Below the pieces are notes generated by a model, which was not told the origin of the DNA, did not search any database, and saw only the letters and a program-made list of their open reading frames with translations. From contig NMRA01000474.1 of assembly GCA_002633005.1 (NCBI GenBank), positions 275,409 to 339,408 on the forward strand: 64,000 nt of DNA. Reading direction: 5' to 3'. Positions 39,301 through 49,500 of this stretch are shown piece by piece; position 1 is the first letter of the stretch; every line of letters begins with the position of its first letter. The DNA is from Phoronis australis. Taxonomy: Eukaryota; Phoronida; Phoronidae. Position numbers and translations under genes: made by a program.

Positions 39301-39813
39301 TTGATGGTTGGTTTGGTGTGACAACAATGGTTTGGTCTGTGCCAACAATCGAGTTTTATAAATGTCCATTGTTAAAAGGCATGCATGCAACCAAACGTGC
39401 AGAGGTAGACTTTTATTATTTTCTATGAAGTGGTACTCACCCAGGCTCCGCCCCTCCTCTGCGGTGATAGTGGGAAATTCCTAGTGCGACTGAATTAAGC
39501 CATTTTGCGACAGTACAAGGGTGTAACTTAAAATGTCTTTTGCCAACAACATTGACATAAATGTGGGTCTCAAAACGTTCATTAAACCATTAAGTTGATT
39601 GTAAAGTCACGCTGATCGTCGACATAACGCCGCGGGTTAATCAATCAAACTTCAAAAGCCCGCCCTAAATAAACATATTCAGCATACAAGATTTCAACGA
39701 CTATGACAGGGGAGGGGCGAAAAGATGATTGAAATGATTTCTGAGAAAACTCTCACCTTTTCCAATTCTGCCTCATCGAGTTGTAAACGACATGATTCCT
39801 TGTTAGATGCCAT
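12358..39813 (-). CDS. Ankyrin-repeat protein with C-terminal trypsin-like serine protease domain, 12 coding exons
   Basis: Exons in transcript order: 39813-39757, 33401-33312, 24168-24073, 23511-23410, 22851-22753, 22196-22098, 21570-21469, 17701-17603, 17322-17094, 15483-15256, 13389-13067, 12696-12358. All borders are GT..AG, phases match at every join and the total is 1863 bases (620 residues). Residues 1-248 hold an ankyrin array, roughly one repeat per exon from residue 50 (e.g. GWTTLHSAAGLGHTEVARVL; DGNTPVHLASQTGQAAVVEL; last EGETAYDVC). Residues 249-364 are a charged linker. Residues 365-600 form a trypsin/HtrA-like fold with His392 (MTNKHVAEQ), Asp437 (DDLDMAVLKL) and Ser547 (GKGSSGCPG), an apparently complete triad. 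There is no signal peptide or membrane segment, so it is probably cytosolic or nuclear, with ankyrins choosing the partner or substrate. The trypsin part resembles intracellular proteases such as HtrA and FAM111. The start at 39813 has a strong Kozak context (gaccATGG); an in-frame ATG at 39924 would add 37 residues. The N gap falls in the intron between exons 10 and 11, so an extra exon there cannot be excluded. Confidence 0.85.
13633..14310. other. Assembly gap (678 N)
   Basis: Unsequenced bases flanked by G runs on both sides (gggggggggggggcagggg and gggggg), which suggests a hard-to-sequence G-rich tract. It lies in the intron between the His and Asp exons of the protease domain. Open frames that cross it are artefacts. 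Confidence 0.98.
14311..15255. other. Intron sequence right of the gap
   Basis: No exon is recognised between the gap and the exon ending at 15256. The reading phase of the flanking exons (phase 1) joins directly and gives an uninterrupted protease fold, so no extra exon is required. Confidence 0.5.
16256..16560. mobile_element. Possible short non-autonomous DNA element (MITE-like)
   Basis: The left side reads gcataggcagatttagaggg followed by a G/C-rich stretch ggggcagggggcccgccccc. The right side, on the opposite strand, reads cagtggcggatctgg. The pair ggcagattta / ggcggatctgg resembles the CAGTGGCGGATC ends of common hAT- and Harbinger-type elements. Length is about 300 bases. It lies in the intron between exons 9 and 10. 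The match is imperfect. Confidence 0.35.
18019..18204. repeat. Three tandem copies of a 62-bp unit
   Basis: Units begin gttagatggggttccagt at 18019, 18081 and 18143, with three to four differences between copies. The array is in the intron between exons 7 and 8 of the ankyrin-protease gene. A leftward open frame crosses it, but it joins no exon in phase and is not taken as coding. Confidence 0.85.
20190..20262 (-). pseudogene. Possible decayed ankyrin exon
   Basis: On the minus strand the sequence reads GETPLALTGCIQRDPLHMY followed by a stop, which looks like the start of an ankyrin repeat (G-x-TPL-x-L). There is no AG acceptor in a usable phase before it, and exon 7 joins exon 8 in frame without it. 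It may be a dead exon from the same array, or chance. Confidence 0.3.
21943..21988. promoter_or_regulatory. Cluster of CACGTG / CGTCAC motifs
   Basis: In 46 bases there are two CACGTG E-boxes and four GTCAC or CGTCAC blocks (cacgtcacgtcacgtgcgcg, tcacttcacgtgccgtgaa). CACGTG binds bHLH-zip factors and CGTCA is half of a cAMP response element. The cluster is in the intron between exons 6 and 7 and stands out from AT-rich surroundings. A regulatory role is only inferred. Confidence 0.3.
22030..23640 (-). repeat. Triplicated 655-bp exon-plus-intron unit carrying ankyrin repeats
   Basis: Exons 4, 5 and 6 of the ankyrin-protease gene end at 23410, 22753 and 22098, a spacing of 657 and 655 bases. 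Not only the exons but also the introns are nearly identical, for example the block running through tagaatatatataggtaaataaaac occurs in two full intron copies, and acatagx-acceptor plus gtaattaa donor sequences are shared. All three exons share KCLVEHNATVD. Every unit is phase 0 and adds 33-34 residues, so copies can be gained or lost without breaking the frame. Confidence 0.9.
24169..33311. other. Intron 2 of the ankyrin-protease gene (9.1 kb)
   Basis: No exon or foreign gene is recognised. Frames such as 25427-25732, 29430-29639 and 30691-30945 lack conserved motifs and phase-matched splice sites. A perfect 16-base palindrome lies at 25185-25200 and an 8-base-arm inverted repeat (ttgtagtc..gactacaa) near 26934. 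A frame from 31669 to 32562 is long but carries several stops. Confidence 0.5.
25185..25200. repeat. Perfect 16-bp palindrome
   Basis: TCGCGTGTACACGCGA reads the same on both strands and contains two CGCG blocks, rare in this AT-rich intron. No function is claimed. Confidence 0.6.
35432..37784. mobile_element. 2.35-kb non-autonomous element with inverted ends
   Basis: The 21-base block cacaatcaaggtccatattc(g) at 35444-35464 recurs exactly inverted at 37752-37772. Similarity extends outward in weaker form (agcggctaaac versus ggcgggcaaat). The interior is filled by diverged tandem repeats with the motif tagtgtacgtacccc and has no coding potential. It is inserted in intron 1 of the ankyrin-protease gene. 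No target-site duplication could be fixed. Confidence 0.55.
36180..36900. repeat. Diverged tandem repeat of about 347 bp with GTACGTAC motifs
   Basis: Two copies share, in order, caaatacatttgttttgagt, gtagtgtac, a T-rich tract, ctaactctcagtagat, acctgacatgtcattgaaa and gtagtgtacgtacc. The short motif gtagtgtacgtacc also occurs alone at about 36033, 36186 and 37583, always within the same inverted-repeat element. Confidence 0.7.
37990..38530. repeat. Diverged tandem duplication, roughly 300-bp unit
   Basis: Shared blocks in order are gtgagtctac, agtgcttttcttg / agcacttttcttg, gacaaaaggc, caaagctatttga / caagctattta, cacgacctta / catgaccttg and cttaacca. The two copies are diverged and non-coding, within intron 1 of the ankyrin-protease gene. 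Confidence 0.5.
38709..39113. mobile_element. 405-bp MITE with about 45-bp terminal inverted repeats
   Basis: The left end ggcccggtctccaatctttt, continuing tactcgaaatgaaactcgaaa, matches the reverse complement of the right end (ggcccggtctctaatctttg, tactcgaaacgaactcgaaa). The interior is rich in further actcgag and tttcgag blocks and has no gene. It lies in intron 1 of the ankyrin-protease gene. Confidence 0.75.
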
Positions 39814-39924
39814 GGTCAATGTCTGGTCGTTAGAATCCCTGTGGTTCTTCTTCGTCGAGTGAATATTACGCAGCGAACTGAAAGCACTCCTCAGTGGGTA
39901 ATTCCAGAAGTTTCGATGAGTCAT

Positions 39925-40040
39925 TGCTTAAATAAGTTATTGACAGCCAACAGGTGGCAGGTTAGGCTTTTATCTGATACAGATAGATAACAAATCATAC
40001 TCTGCGCAAGTGATCCTATTTTGAACTTAGTAGTAACCTG
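39925..40040 (-). promoter_or_regulatory. Probable promoter region of the ankyrin-protease gene
   Basis: On the minus strand, just upstream of the two possible start codons (39924 and 39813), ttatctatctgtatcagata packs three GATA-type sites. An in-frame TAA directly precedes the ATG at 39924, so the coding region cannot start further upstream in this exon. No TATA box at a suitable distance is seen. A non-coding first exon further right is possible. Confidence 0.3.
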
Positions 40041-43000
40041 CACGGATTTTAAATGCAACTTTCACCAATAGTAACACCAGCAGTGTGTTGTTATCATAGA
40101 ATCTTTATACTATACTTAACTCTATACAGTACTGCAGAACACGCTTCCCGGGCCGTGCTACGCGCGGCACACAAAACCCGTCCCCCCGCTCCACTACTGA
40201 GGCCTTCGTTGCGCCCGTTTCGGCACCGCCTTGGTCTCATGCAGCTAGGAACCAGGTCCCAAGCACAGTAGAGGCCCTCTATTTAGATTCGAGGTGTTAC
40301 ATTTTTTCTTGCTGGACGGAATGTAAGAAATTTCGGTGCCTGTAATGGGGAGCTGAACACCGGGCAAGTGCATGACGGCGTACTGACGGTCCTTCCGCAC
40401 TATTGAACTATTGCAGACGTGAGGGGTTTTGAACGTGTTTCCTTGGGAACTGCCTAGCACAGTCTTTTGTCCCGTACGACAACAGGAAGGCCAATTATCT
40501 CCCAGGCTTCAAAGGGTTAACTGAAACCTGCATGGCGGAATGAAATGTCTTAATTTCGGTTGTAGTTGTCGATTTTGGTGATTCCGCAAAAACTAAACAT
40601 GATCAGCATTTGACAAGAAATTCAGAAATGCTATTGGTTTTATGTTCAAATATGTTATAACTTAACTTTCTTTTTAGCAGCACAGCCTAGTTGTCGTAAT
40701 GGGCGATCGACGTCCGCGGTCGATATAGTCTTCAAACAGCTAAGCTGGTTTTCTTAGTTTTCACTTTCAAAAAGCTGATTACCGTAAGCTACTTTGTGTC
40801 ACGACAGGGTCAAATGCAGTAGAAAGAAATGTGTACTGCCTTAGTTGACCGGGAAAGTATCCCACAGCCGTGTACCTTGCCTACTAAAATCTGACAAAAA
40901 TTCTCATTGAAGCCGGGGTTTGAACACGGTCTCTTCAACGAAGTATTTCTGCCTCGTCCAATCGATGAACACTAATTAATGTTCACTCACTTCATGTAAT
41001 CATGGTGTAGGTCCAGTGACTCGTCCAATCGATGAACACTAATTAATGTTCACTCACTTCATGTAATCATGGTGTAGGTCTAGTGACTCGTCCAATCGAC
41101 GAAGACTAATTAATGTCCACTCACTTCATGTAATCATGGTGTAGGTCTAGTGCCTGACTCGTCCAATCGATGAAGACTAATTAATGTCCACTCACTTCAT
41201 GTAATCATGGTGTAGGTCTAGTGACTCGTCCAATCGACGAAGACTAATTAATGTCCACTCACTTCATGTAATCATGGTGTAGGTCTAGTGACTCGTCCAA
41301 TCGATGAACACTAATTAATGTCCACTCACTTCATGTAATCATGGTGTAGGTCTATCCATTTCCCTTCCCATTTGCTGCTACATGTGAAAGCACGGGTAAC
41401 GGCTAGCACATGCATGTATGAACCTTAGAACGCGACGACGTTACCAGAAAAATGAACATAAAAACATGCTATTACAACCTTAAGTGACGCGATTCGAGAC
41501 ACAATACAGAGACTAAATCTTCATCTTTGTCTGTAGCACGCCCACTCTAGCGGTACACTGGTGTTACTGTTACAGGTTTTGTAAGTCTATTTTCGGTTCT
41601 GAAAAAAGTTATCCGACAAAACGTACATTTATAGTTGAAAGTATAAAACAACAACACAATGAATAAGACTCAGAAAAAATGAGACAACTTGAAGTGTTGA
41701 AATACGCACACAAATCACACGGTAGCTCTAAACAGTGTATTACCTCAGTCGACAAAACATCTGACTCAACACCTTTGGTTTTGAGCTCTACAAGATAAAT
41801 TCAAAAGAAAAATCTCGATTCCGTTGCACACTATTACTACTGCATCAAATTTTGTCAATTTTATCCAGTCAGCCGTTTGGACAAAATTTGAAAAATCATA
41901 AATAACAACGGGGGTACGATGTTTGAAAATCGACTCTGGGGTGAAGACGGCGCATTTTCCCACCGCTTTCCTCGTGGTTAGATTTCCTCTGAATTAGTTG
42001 GAGTGACTTCACAGGCAGATCTATATTATTCCACTATTCAGTTACCTGCTCCACCCTCTCACATACCCGCATTCGGCGTTGAATCACAGCGACCTCTAGA
42101 TTTTTTGGAAGAAGAGACAGTTCGATGGAGATTTCGTCATGCATTCTAATGACAAATTATTGGGTCTTTGCAATCGTAAGGTACATACGCCGCTGCTGCA
42201 TTCAGCAGCAACATATAGTACTGTCGTAATGTGATCCGATGTATGATGTTGTCCCGAGTGTCCCGCGGCAAGAGTTGGACGATGTAGGGTTAGTGACACT
42301 GTTGATGAAGGGTGACGTGTACTCTACAGGTTACACGTGTCATTGATATTGTCACCCTCTTTGCCATCACTCCACCTTCCCAGACTAGGACCACGATGAT
42401 GATCAGACCCACTTGCCCGAGCATGGCTTACTGTGTAATTTCTAGAGTACTTCATTAAACCAAACACTCCTTTAAGATCCACTGGATACTTCCCAAAAAG
42501 CTGTTCACTATCGGTCTCATGTAACATTGCCTGAATAAAATCGATTTCTTAGAAAGTATAATAGGTGATATCTATGATTGACCTTTTGCGAGTTTATAAC
42601 AATAACGCGAGGTTACGTGAGACTTAACTGTGACGTCACGGGAAGTGGGGCAAAAGCTTGTCGTTTGGCTCATTTGCCCAATACGTTAGCAGAGTGTATT
42701 CTGTTATTTTCTTCCACTTTTTGGCCGTTTAGTTCGAAAAATGACAAACAAGCATTGCTGTTATGGCAAATGAAATTCAGATTCGCACTACAATACGTTT
42801 TGTACTAATTTCGTTTCGTGTATTTTAAACGGGCGATAGGCGAAATCTGCTCACTGAATAAGTTTTCTCCACGTCAAAAATACATTCTACATCTAAAATT
42901 GTCACCTAAAAAGGCGCTTACTTTCTCCAGTGGTCCTCTCTGCTTCTAAACATATCTTCGATGAAGCATAGCTACGGGAATTCAGGTGACTTTGGCGAAG

Positions 43001-43306
43001 AATTCCAACTCCACATTGTGGTTACTGTTAACTTAAACCGCGCGCGCGATAACCACAAAGTAGTTCAACTGGTCAGGTGAGTACGAGGCAAAGGCTAGCG
43101 CGAGACTGAGTGAAGCGCGAGACCTGGCGCGTGACACTTGCAAAATAACATGAGAACATATCAAGTGAATTTGTAAGATTTGTGTTCCTTGGACTTATTG
43201 TTCGTGATTTCACGTAACTTCCTCAAAATGGCGCCCTGTGAGAGAAACTTGAGCGAACCGCGAGGTTTTCATGGATAGGTTCAAGTTATTTGTAGACTAA
43301 ATTGTA
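40041..43306. other. Intergenic region upstream of the ankyrin-protease gene
   Basis: No gene is supported. A GC-rich block at 40140-40270 has an open frame without known motif. At 40900-40940 the minus strand reads gtgttcaaaccccggcttc, resembling a tRNA-like B box, directly beside the 67-bp array. From 42990 to 43290 CpG density rises (cgcgcgcgc, gcgcgagac, ggcgcgtgac) and aaaatggcgcc occurs, which may mark a promoter cut by the gap. Confidence 0.35.
40953..41353. repeat. Six tandem copies of a 67-bp unit
   Basis: Units begin ctcgtccaatcg at 40953, 41020, 41087, 41158, 41225 and 41292; the third unit has four extra bases. Each contains actaattaatg, tcactcacttcatgtaatca and tggtgtaggtc. Copies differ at only a few positions, so the array is young. 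Confidence 0.95.
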
Positions 43307-43725
43307 NNNNNNNNNNNNNNNNNNNNNNNNNNNNNNNNNNNNNNNNNNNNNNNNNNNNNNNNNNNNNNNNNNNNNNNNNNNNNNNNNNNNNNNNNNNNNN
43401 NNNNNNNNNNNNNNNNNNNNNNNNNNNNNNNNNNNNNNNNNNNNNNNNNNNNNNNNNNNNNNNNNNNNNNNNNNNNNNNNNNNNNNNNNNNNNNNNNNNN
43501 NNNNNNNNNNNNNNNNNNNNNNNNNNNNNNNNNNNNNNNNNNNNNNNNNNNNNNNNNNNNNNNNNNNNNNNNNNNNNNNNNNNNNNNNNNNNNNNNNNNN
43601 NNNNNNNNNNNNNNNNNNNNNNNNNNNNNNNNNNNNNNNNNNNNNNNNNNNNNNNNNNNNNNNNNNNNNNNNNNNNNNNNNNNNNNNNNNNNNNNNNNNN
43701 NNNNNNNNNNNNNNNNNNNNNNNNN
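43307..43725. other. Assembly gap (419 N)
   Basis: Unsequenced bases flanked by relatively CpG-rich sequence, with aaaatggcgcc left and aacatggcggg right. Open frames crossing it are artefacts. Confidence 0.98.
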
Positions 43726-46296
43726 GTGTAGCAAAGACTCGGGGCCAAACAAGAGCAACATGGCGGGTTTTGCCCCCTTTCCGGTGACGTCACATTGACT
43801 AACGAGAAACTCGCAAGTGAGCTATTGCTATAGCCTTTCCTCCTGCGACTACCTTCAAAACATTGCATGTATGCTTAAAAAATCAAGCCCATATAATGTG
43901 AATAGCACAACCAGGAAAATATGTGTCGAAGTACCGTCCCGACCATGTCTTAGGTACTCTGCGTCACAGTTGATTGCCAGCGATAGATTTAGACAGTGAT
44001 GACATGAGGCTGACACTTGCCAGAGTACACGTTTGTAAGGCAGTCACAGTGAAATATGATCGAATTAGTGTGAGACGGTTTTGGGATTAGTCAGTTTCGC
44101 TAGAAGCTGAACCATTTACCCAATGTAGTATTAACAAGATTTGTAGGAAAATGAATCACGGTTATGTCAAAAACTAAAAGGGCCAAAAGAATTGAAGCGC
44201 TTCGGTCCTGGTTAAAACTTCAGCTAAAACATCGCTGTCATACGGTGAATCTTCACTTGTACCGGACGACATGCCAGCACATTTTTGTGGACGCAAAAAT
44301 CAATCATTAAACGGAAGTACACAACCCGACAGACTCGGTTTTAACTCTGATCCTTTAAATAACCTGGGCATTAAAGCCCTTCGCAGCAGTACCATTTTTG
44401 ACAACCATTATTTCGGTTCATGTTTCGGGGGTGGAGCATTTCATTGCAGGTGGTAATACCGTGGACTAAATCGGACCATACATAAGTTGAGCTCCATTTT
44501 ACTTTCACCCCCACAAACATGGCCTAAAAGCATAAGGAAGGCTTAGGGGTTACTTGAACTTTGTGGATTAGAGCTGAAAATATACGCAAAAACGTATTAA
44601 AAATTTTGTACATTTTATTTTAGACAACTCAACGTGAACAAACCCAACAGCTACCTAAGCCCTCTTTATATCAAAGAAAGACACTTTCGTTTCAAACTAT
44701 TTGCCACAACTTATTATAACTTGTTCCTTTCCCAAATGATGGTTGCAGTGGGTTTAGAATGCAATACTTCGTCATTACCCGGTACCGTGAGCAGCGACAC
44801 TTGTGGTGATAATTCAACTTTTTTAGACTCACAGGTCTCTAAAAACAACCAATCGCCCAGTTCTTTCCATGCCCAGACTTCGCCTCTAATACCATCTGTA
44901 TCCACCAGATGTCACTAATAACGTCTGTCTCAACTACAATGTGTCAGGTTATGTGTCACAGGATATTTACATAACTATTTCAAGAAGGTTCGTTTGAAGT
45001 TCATAATACTCCATACAAGAGAGTTCACAGTTAGTTTTGCACTACAACATACAGAATGATCTTGAAGCAATGTTTATTCACCAGTTACACACCACCATCA
45101 ACCCCTTCCAAATACAATTGCATAGGCAAACTTCCTGAAGACATCCTATAGTTGCTAGGCAACAGTGAATAACACTGTCAGAAGTGTAGCTCAGTACACA
45201 GGGACCTTTGAATAAGAAGTCTCTATATAGACACACTTAAGCATCAAACAACCAACTAATAACCTCTGCAATGTCAGTGTACTGACTACTGTAAAATCAT
45301 CAAAGGTATCTGAGTTAAAACACAAGTCAGTGGTTGATAAGGTGATACCATTTGAATAACTGTTGTAACATCAATCTCAGCTTTAAGAGTCAAAGAATAT
45401 TTAAAACTATTTTCACATATTCAATACACGTGTCAAGTACAGACAGGATTTTGTGGCAACCCTCTTCAAAATGCGTAACTCCCAGCTACCTCTGAACAAT
45501 GTTTTTTATGTTTATTACGAAATCTCCGAATCATTGAATTTACATAACACAGAAAGCGCCAAGAGGCATTATATCTGGGTAAAAAAAGTACAAAGAAATC
45601 TATATACAATTATTTTACACAGATACATAAAAAGAAATCTGTACACAATTATTTTACACAAATACATCAATAAAAAACTGTTAAGATTACAATGACATAT
45701 GATTACGAAAGTAAATAAATCATTTTCATACACAAAGAGATTTAATATTATGAAGAAATTTTGATACTATTTCAAATAAAATCTTATTTTCATTTGTTTT
45801 GAGTTCTCGACTTCCATATAGAAAAATATTAAATTTCTTGTACACTTGCGGAATTTCAGAATATTTTTTTATAAATATTGGGGTATTCTTCCAGTGTCTG
45901 CTCCTTGCATACCTCACAAGATGAAAAATGTTTTGATGACGTCATGATCATGGGTTTCAATTCCAACTTCAATATCCTCGCGATGGACCTCCATGCCAAA
46001 GATTCTCGTCTGCAAACATAAAAATTAAGCACGCTGTGGAAAGCCCATTTCCCATAGAAAAACACAACCACCAAATCCTTCCAGGATAACATCCAGGTTT
46101 ATAAATGGACACATATAGTTGACTGTCTCTATGGCAACCAGTCATCAAGGCAACTACGACCAACCAGACAACCAAAAGTCTGTTACACATAGTTGCAAGT
46201 TCAGTCCTCACTCTTATCATTACTTTATACAGATATAACACTGATAAGAAACAGAGCTTGGGATGAATAATATCCCATTACAAGATTTGGTAGTAT
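43726..46296. other. Intergenic region right of the second gap
   Basis: No recognised gene. Frames at 44271-44456, 44634-44918 and 45453-45695 have no known motif. The right part probably includes the 3'UTR of the leftward FBXL-like gene; a minus-strand AATAAA occurs near 44610, which would make a long 3'UTR. Confidence 0.4.
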
Positions 46297-46556
46297 GGAC
46301 CCTTCAGCTGGAATCATGGGGAAGGACCCTTGAGCTGGGATCATGATGATGGACCCTTCAGTTGGGATCATGGTGATGGACCCTTCAGCTGGGATCATGG
46401 TGACAGAACCTTCAGCTGGGATCATGGTGATGGATCCTTCAGCTGGGATCATGATGATAGACCCTTCAGCTGGGATCATGGTGATGGACCCTTCCACTGG
46501 GGTCATGATGATAGACCCTTCAGCTGGGATCACGGTGCTGGACCCTTCAGCTGGTG
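46297..46556. repeat. 27-bp minisatellite, about 9-10 copies, in the 3'UTR of the FBXL-like gene
   Basis: The unit is cccttcagctgggatcatgg plus tgatgga, with one or two changes per copy. It begins 28 bases beyond the TGA of the leftward gene. Because 27 is a multiple of three, both strands show open frames of a 9-residue repeat (such as MIPAEGSIT); these are by-products of the array, not evidence of protein. Confidence 0.95.
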
Positions 46557-46584
46557 TGAATCTTTAATTGGAATGGTGGATCTA

Positions 46585-49500
46585 TCAGCTGATGACTTCT
46601 GTCAAATTTTCACGAAGACGTTTAAGGTCATCCCCGCAGTAGAGACTCTTCATACCTCGCGGCAATCCACGACATGAAGACAGATCCAGACGATTAAGTC
46701 TGCTACACGTCACTAGCAGACGTCTGGAAATAAATGTGAAATGTGAATTTTGACTAATCTATTTGAGAAGCTGTATCAAATATAAGTGACAAATATGTAT
46801 AATGAAAAGTGCTTCTAACACATGACTTAACTCAACAAATCATATAGACCACATGAGTCCCAGTCTTGAAAAGTCTAATGTTCTTGCAGCACAACCTTTT
46901 CAATGTCCGAATAGAAACCATGCCATGAATTTTTGTGAATTTGACACTGAAAAATATGATATAGTAAATGCTACACAACAAACAAGTCAGCTTTTTAATA
47001 GTGATCAAATAATATCACAATAAAATTCTATAAAAAGCAGAGATTTCTCAATCAACTCTACCTTTAATCCTGATCACTTTACAAAGGAAACATTACATTC
47101 AACATAAGATGTGTCAGATTCATATTTTCTGATCATGTTTGCCTTAACGAAATCAAAATGACCCCAGCAGGTGAAGACATTAAGCAACTTGGTATTTCAA
47201 GTCTCACTCTTTTCAAAATTATTCATTGGACAACTTTCGAAGGATACATTTAATTAAGTCTGACCATGTGTCATTTACACAAACAGGTATTGACAAAATC
47301 ATCACCTGACTCCATCTTCTGTAATGGCCGTCCCACACAAGTTTAACGTAGTCAGCTGACTGTCATGTGACTTGCACAGTTCATCAACAACCTTTATCAT
47401 ATCTTGTTCAGAGCTTGTGTTCCAGCCAAGGTCAAGTTCTGCTATGCTCTCTCTCCACTGAAGCAGATTTGGAACATGGACTGAACTTGGGAAAATTAGA
47501 TATTAACTATGTTACGTCTCATTAAATTGCGAATATGCAAATGAAGTACTAGTTTACAAACAAGCATGGGTCTTCCGTCCGGTGCGCTGGAAACCATCAG
47601 AAAACCAGTTACCATTACAATTACAATCTCGTGAAAGTCTCGGTTTTGGGAAACTATTACATAACTAAGTATGGTAATATGTCATCACTACCCTAATAAA
47701 ACATGGCACAGTTTATATTTGTTCATCTCACAATCAAATAATGAACGCATAATATTTGAAATTCCTATTGTTTTCTATATGTTTACACTTCTTTTTGTGT
47801 GCATCAGTCTTGGCGTTTTCTCTAAAGCCATATTTTATTGACAAATTATTGCTTTTCTGGATTATAATGTCTAGTACAATTCTCCAGGAAGACACAAGGT
47901 GATGCTTGCCACAAAATTAAATATTCATGGTTTTATGAGACATAGCATCCTTAACTAGTGTTTAAACATACAAAAACGATGGCTACTGTCAGCATTGATA
48001 TAAGTGCGAGTGAGAACCCCTTTTGGTGGCCTCAAAAACAACTTCAAGCAACACTACTTATTCACACTGTTTCACAAGGTAACAGGATGGAGATGGTCAG
48101 TAGAAATTCTCAACAAAAATTGGCAATAAGAACAAGCTAGTAAATAATTTTGAATGCTTTACATAGCTGTACATTTTTTTTCAGATTATCATAATAGTCT
48201 TAAATAGTACTCATTTTTGAAAATTCAAGAATCAACAGTGTGGCAATCAAATGACACAAATTGTTGTCAGAGCCAAGTGAAATCAATTCTAGTGAATCAC
48301 ATTAACATTTACTAATTGTACACAATAGCACAATGGTCTGTGTAGAATTCTAGGATTGCAGAGAATGTGCTCATGGTCAGTGACAAAATGTCATAGAGAA
48401 CTCACAACTGTCACAGCTTTTTCAGTACGTTTTGCATGACAATGTAGTTCAAACTCAATTTGCTGTTAGTCACAACATATTTAATGTCAGCGATAACGAT
48501 GAATTCCATATTTTACACTTTGTTAAAAGAGGAACCATCACTTTATGCAACAGCAAATGCAACAGAACACTAACAGCTCACTTAACTCAGCAAATTTCTC
48601 ACACATCTTCATAGAATTCTCAAAATGTCACGGAACTTTAGGCAAAACAAGTTCTGTCAAAGAATGCCATCATACCAAAGAGAGTGTTACTGAGCCTAGC
48701 TTTGCTGGGGCAAACAAGTTTTAGTCTTGTTTGAAGTTTGAAATTGGAACCAGACCTGATTATTGCTGCAATAGGGACCTTCATTCATGATTTGTGAAAA
48801 ACAAACTGAATTGTTCTTTTTGACCTTAAGTTTATTTGAATAAACATTGACATTACCTTTGCAAGCACTTGGGCCAGGTCACCTATTCTCAAGAAGCCAG
48901 GAGAGCAGTGACTCAGATAAAGTCGTTGCAGGTGAGAGGCTGGTACTCTGGACAAGCCAAGGGCGGAAAAGTTACGGCAGCACCTGGCTTCCAACAGTGA
49001 GAGCTTGGTGGAGGTCTTGAGTAACCTAAGAGGAGAAATAGACACCCTTGTATGTAGTTAGCTTACACTGTTGTACACTATGTGTCACTGCAGTAGATGA
49101 CTGCTGCAGTGTAGAGTCAGGAGAAGTAAAACTAATGTTGAATCGTGTTGACAAATCTTCCATTCACAATGTTAGTAGTTAGTGAACACTGGTGTACACT
49201 AGGTGCACACAGTCATGAGAGATGAAAACTGTTGAATGTTAATTGGGGAAAGTCATCAATGAGTTTAGAATGCTCGAAAGAAATGAGCAGAGAATTAGTA
49301 AACAAGTTTAATATCAATTGATTTGACAAAATAAAAGCAATCAAAAGCATACATGACAAATGCTGTACAACTACAGACGTGTGCACATTAAGAGCAAAAT
49401 CATTGTTAACAAACTGTTGTCATTCAAAGGCTAAAGAGGTTCAATTTTAATGGCGGGTTCACTTTCTACAGACCACAGTATAGCACTGCAAATAAACGTT

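Noticed and set aside
40953-41353. CRISPR-like appearance of the tandem arrays (67, 62, 42, 27 bp)
   Set aside because: The units are contiguous with no unique spacers and lie in a spliced eukaryotic genome, so they are minisatellites.
43281-43868. Long open frames across the second N gap
   Set aside because: Same artefact: most residues are unknown.
46225-46677. Open frames with 9-residue repeats on both strands
   Set aside because: Produced by the 27-base period of the minisatellite. Open frames on both strands with equal quality argue against coding.
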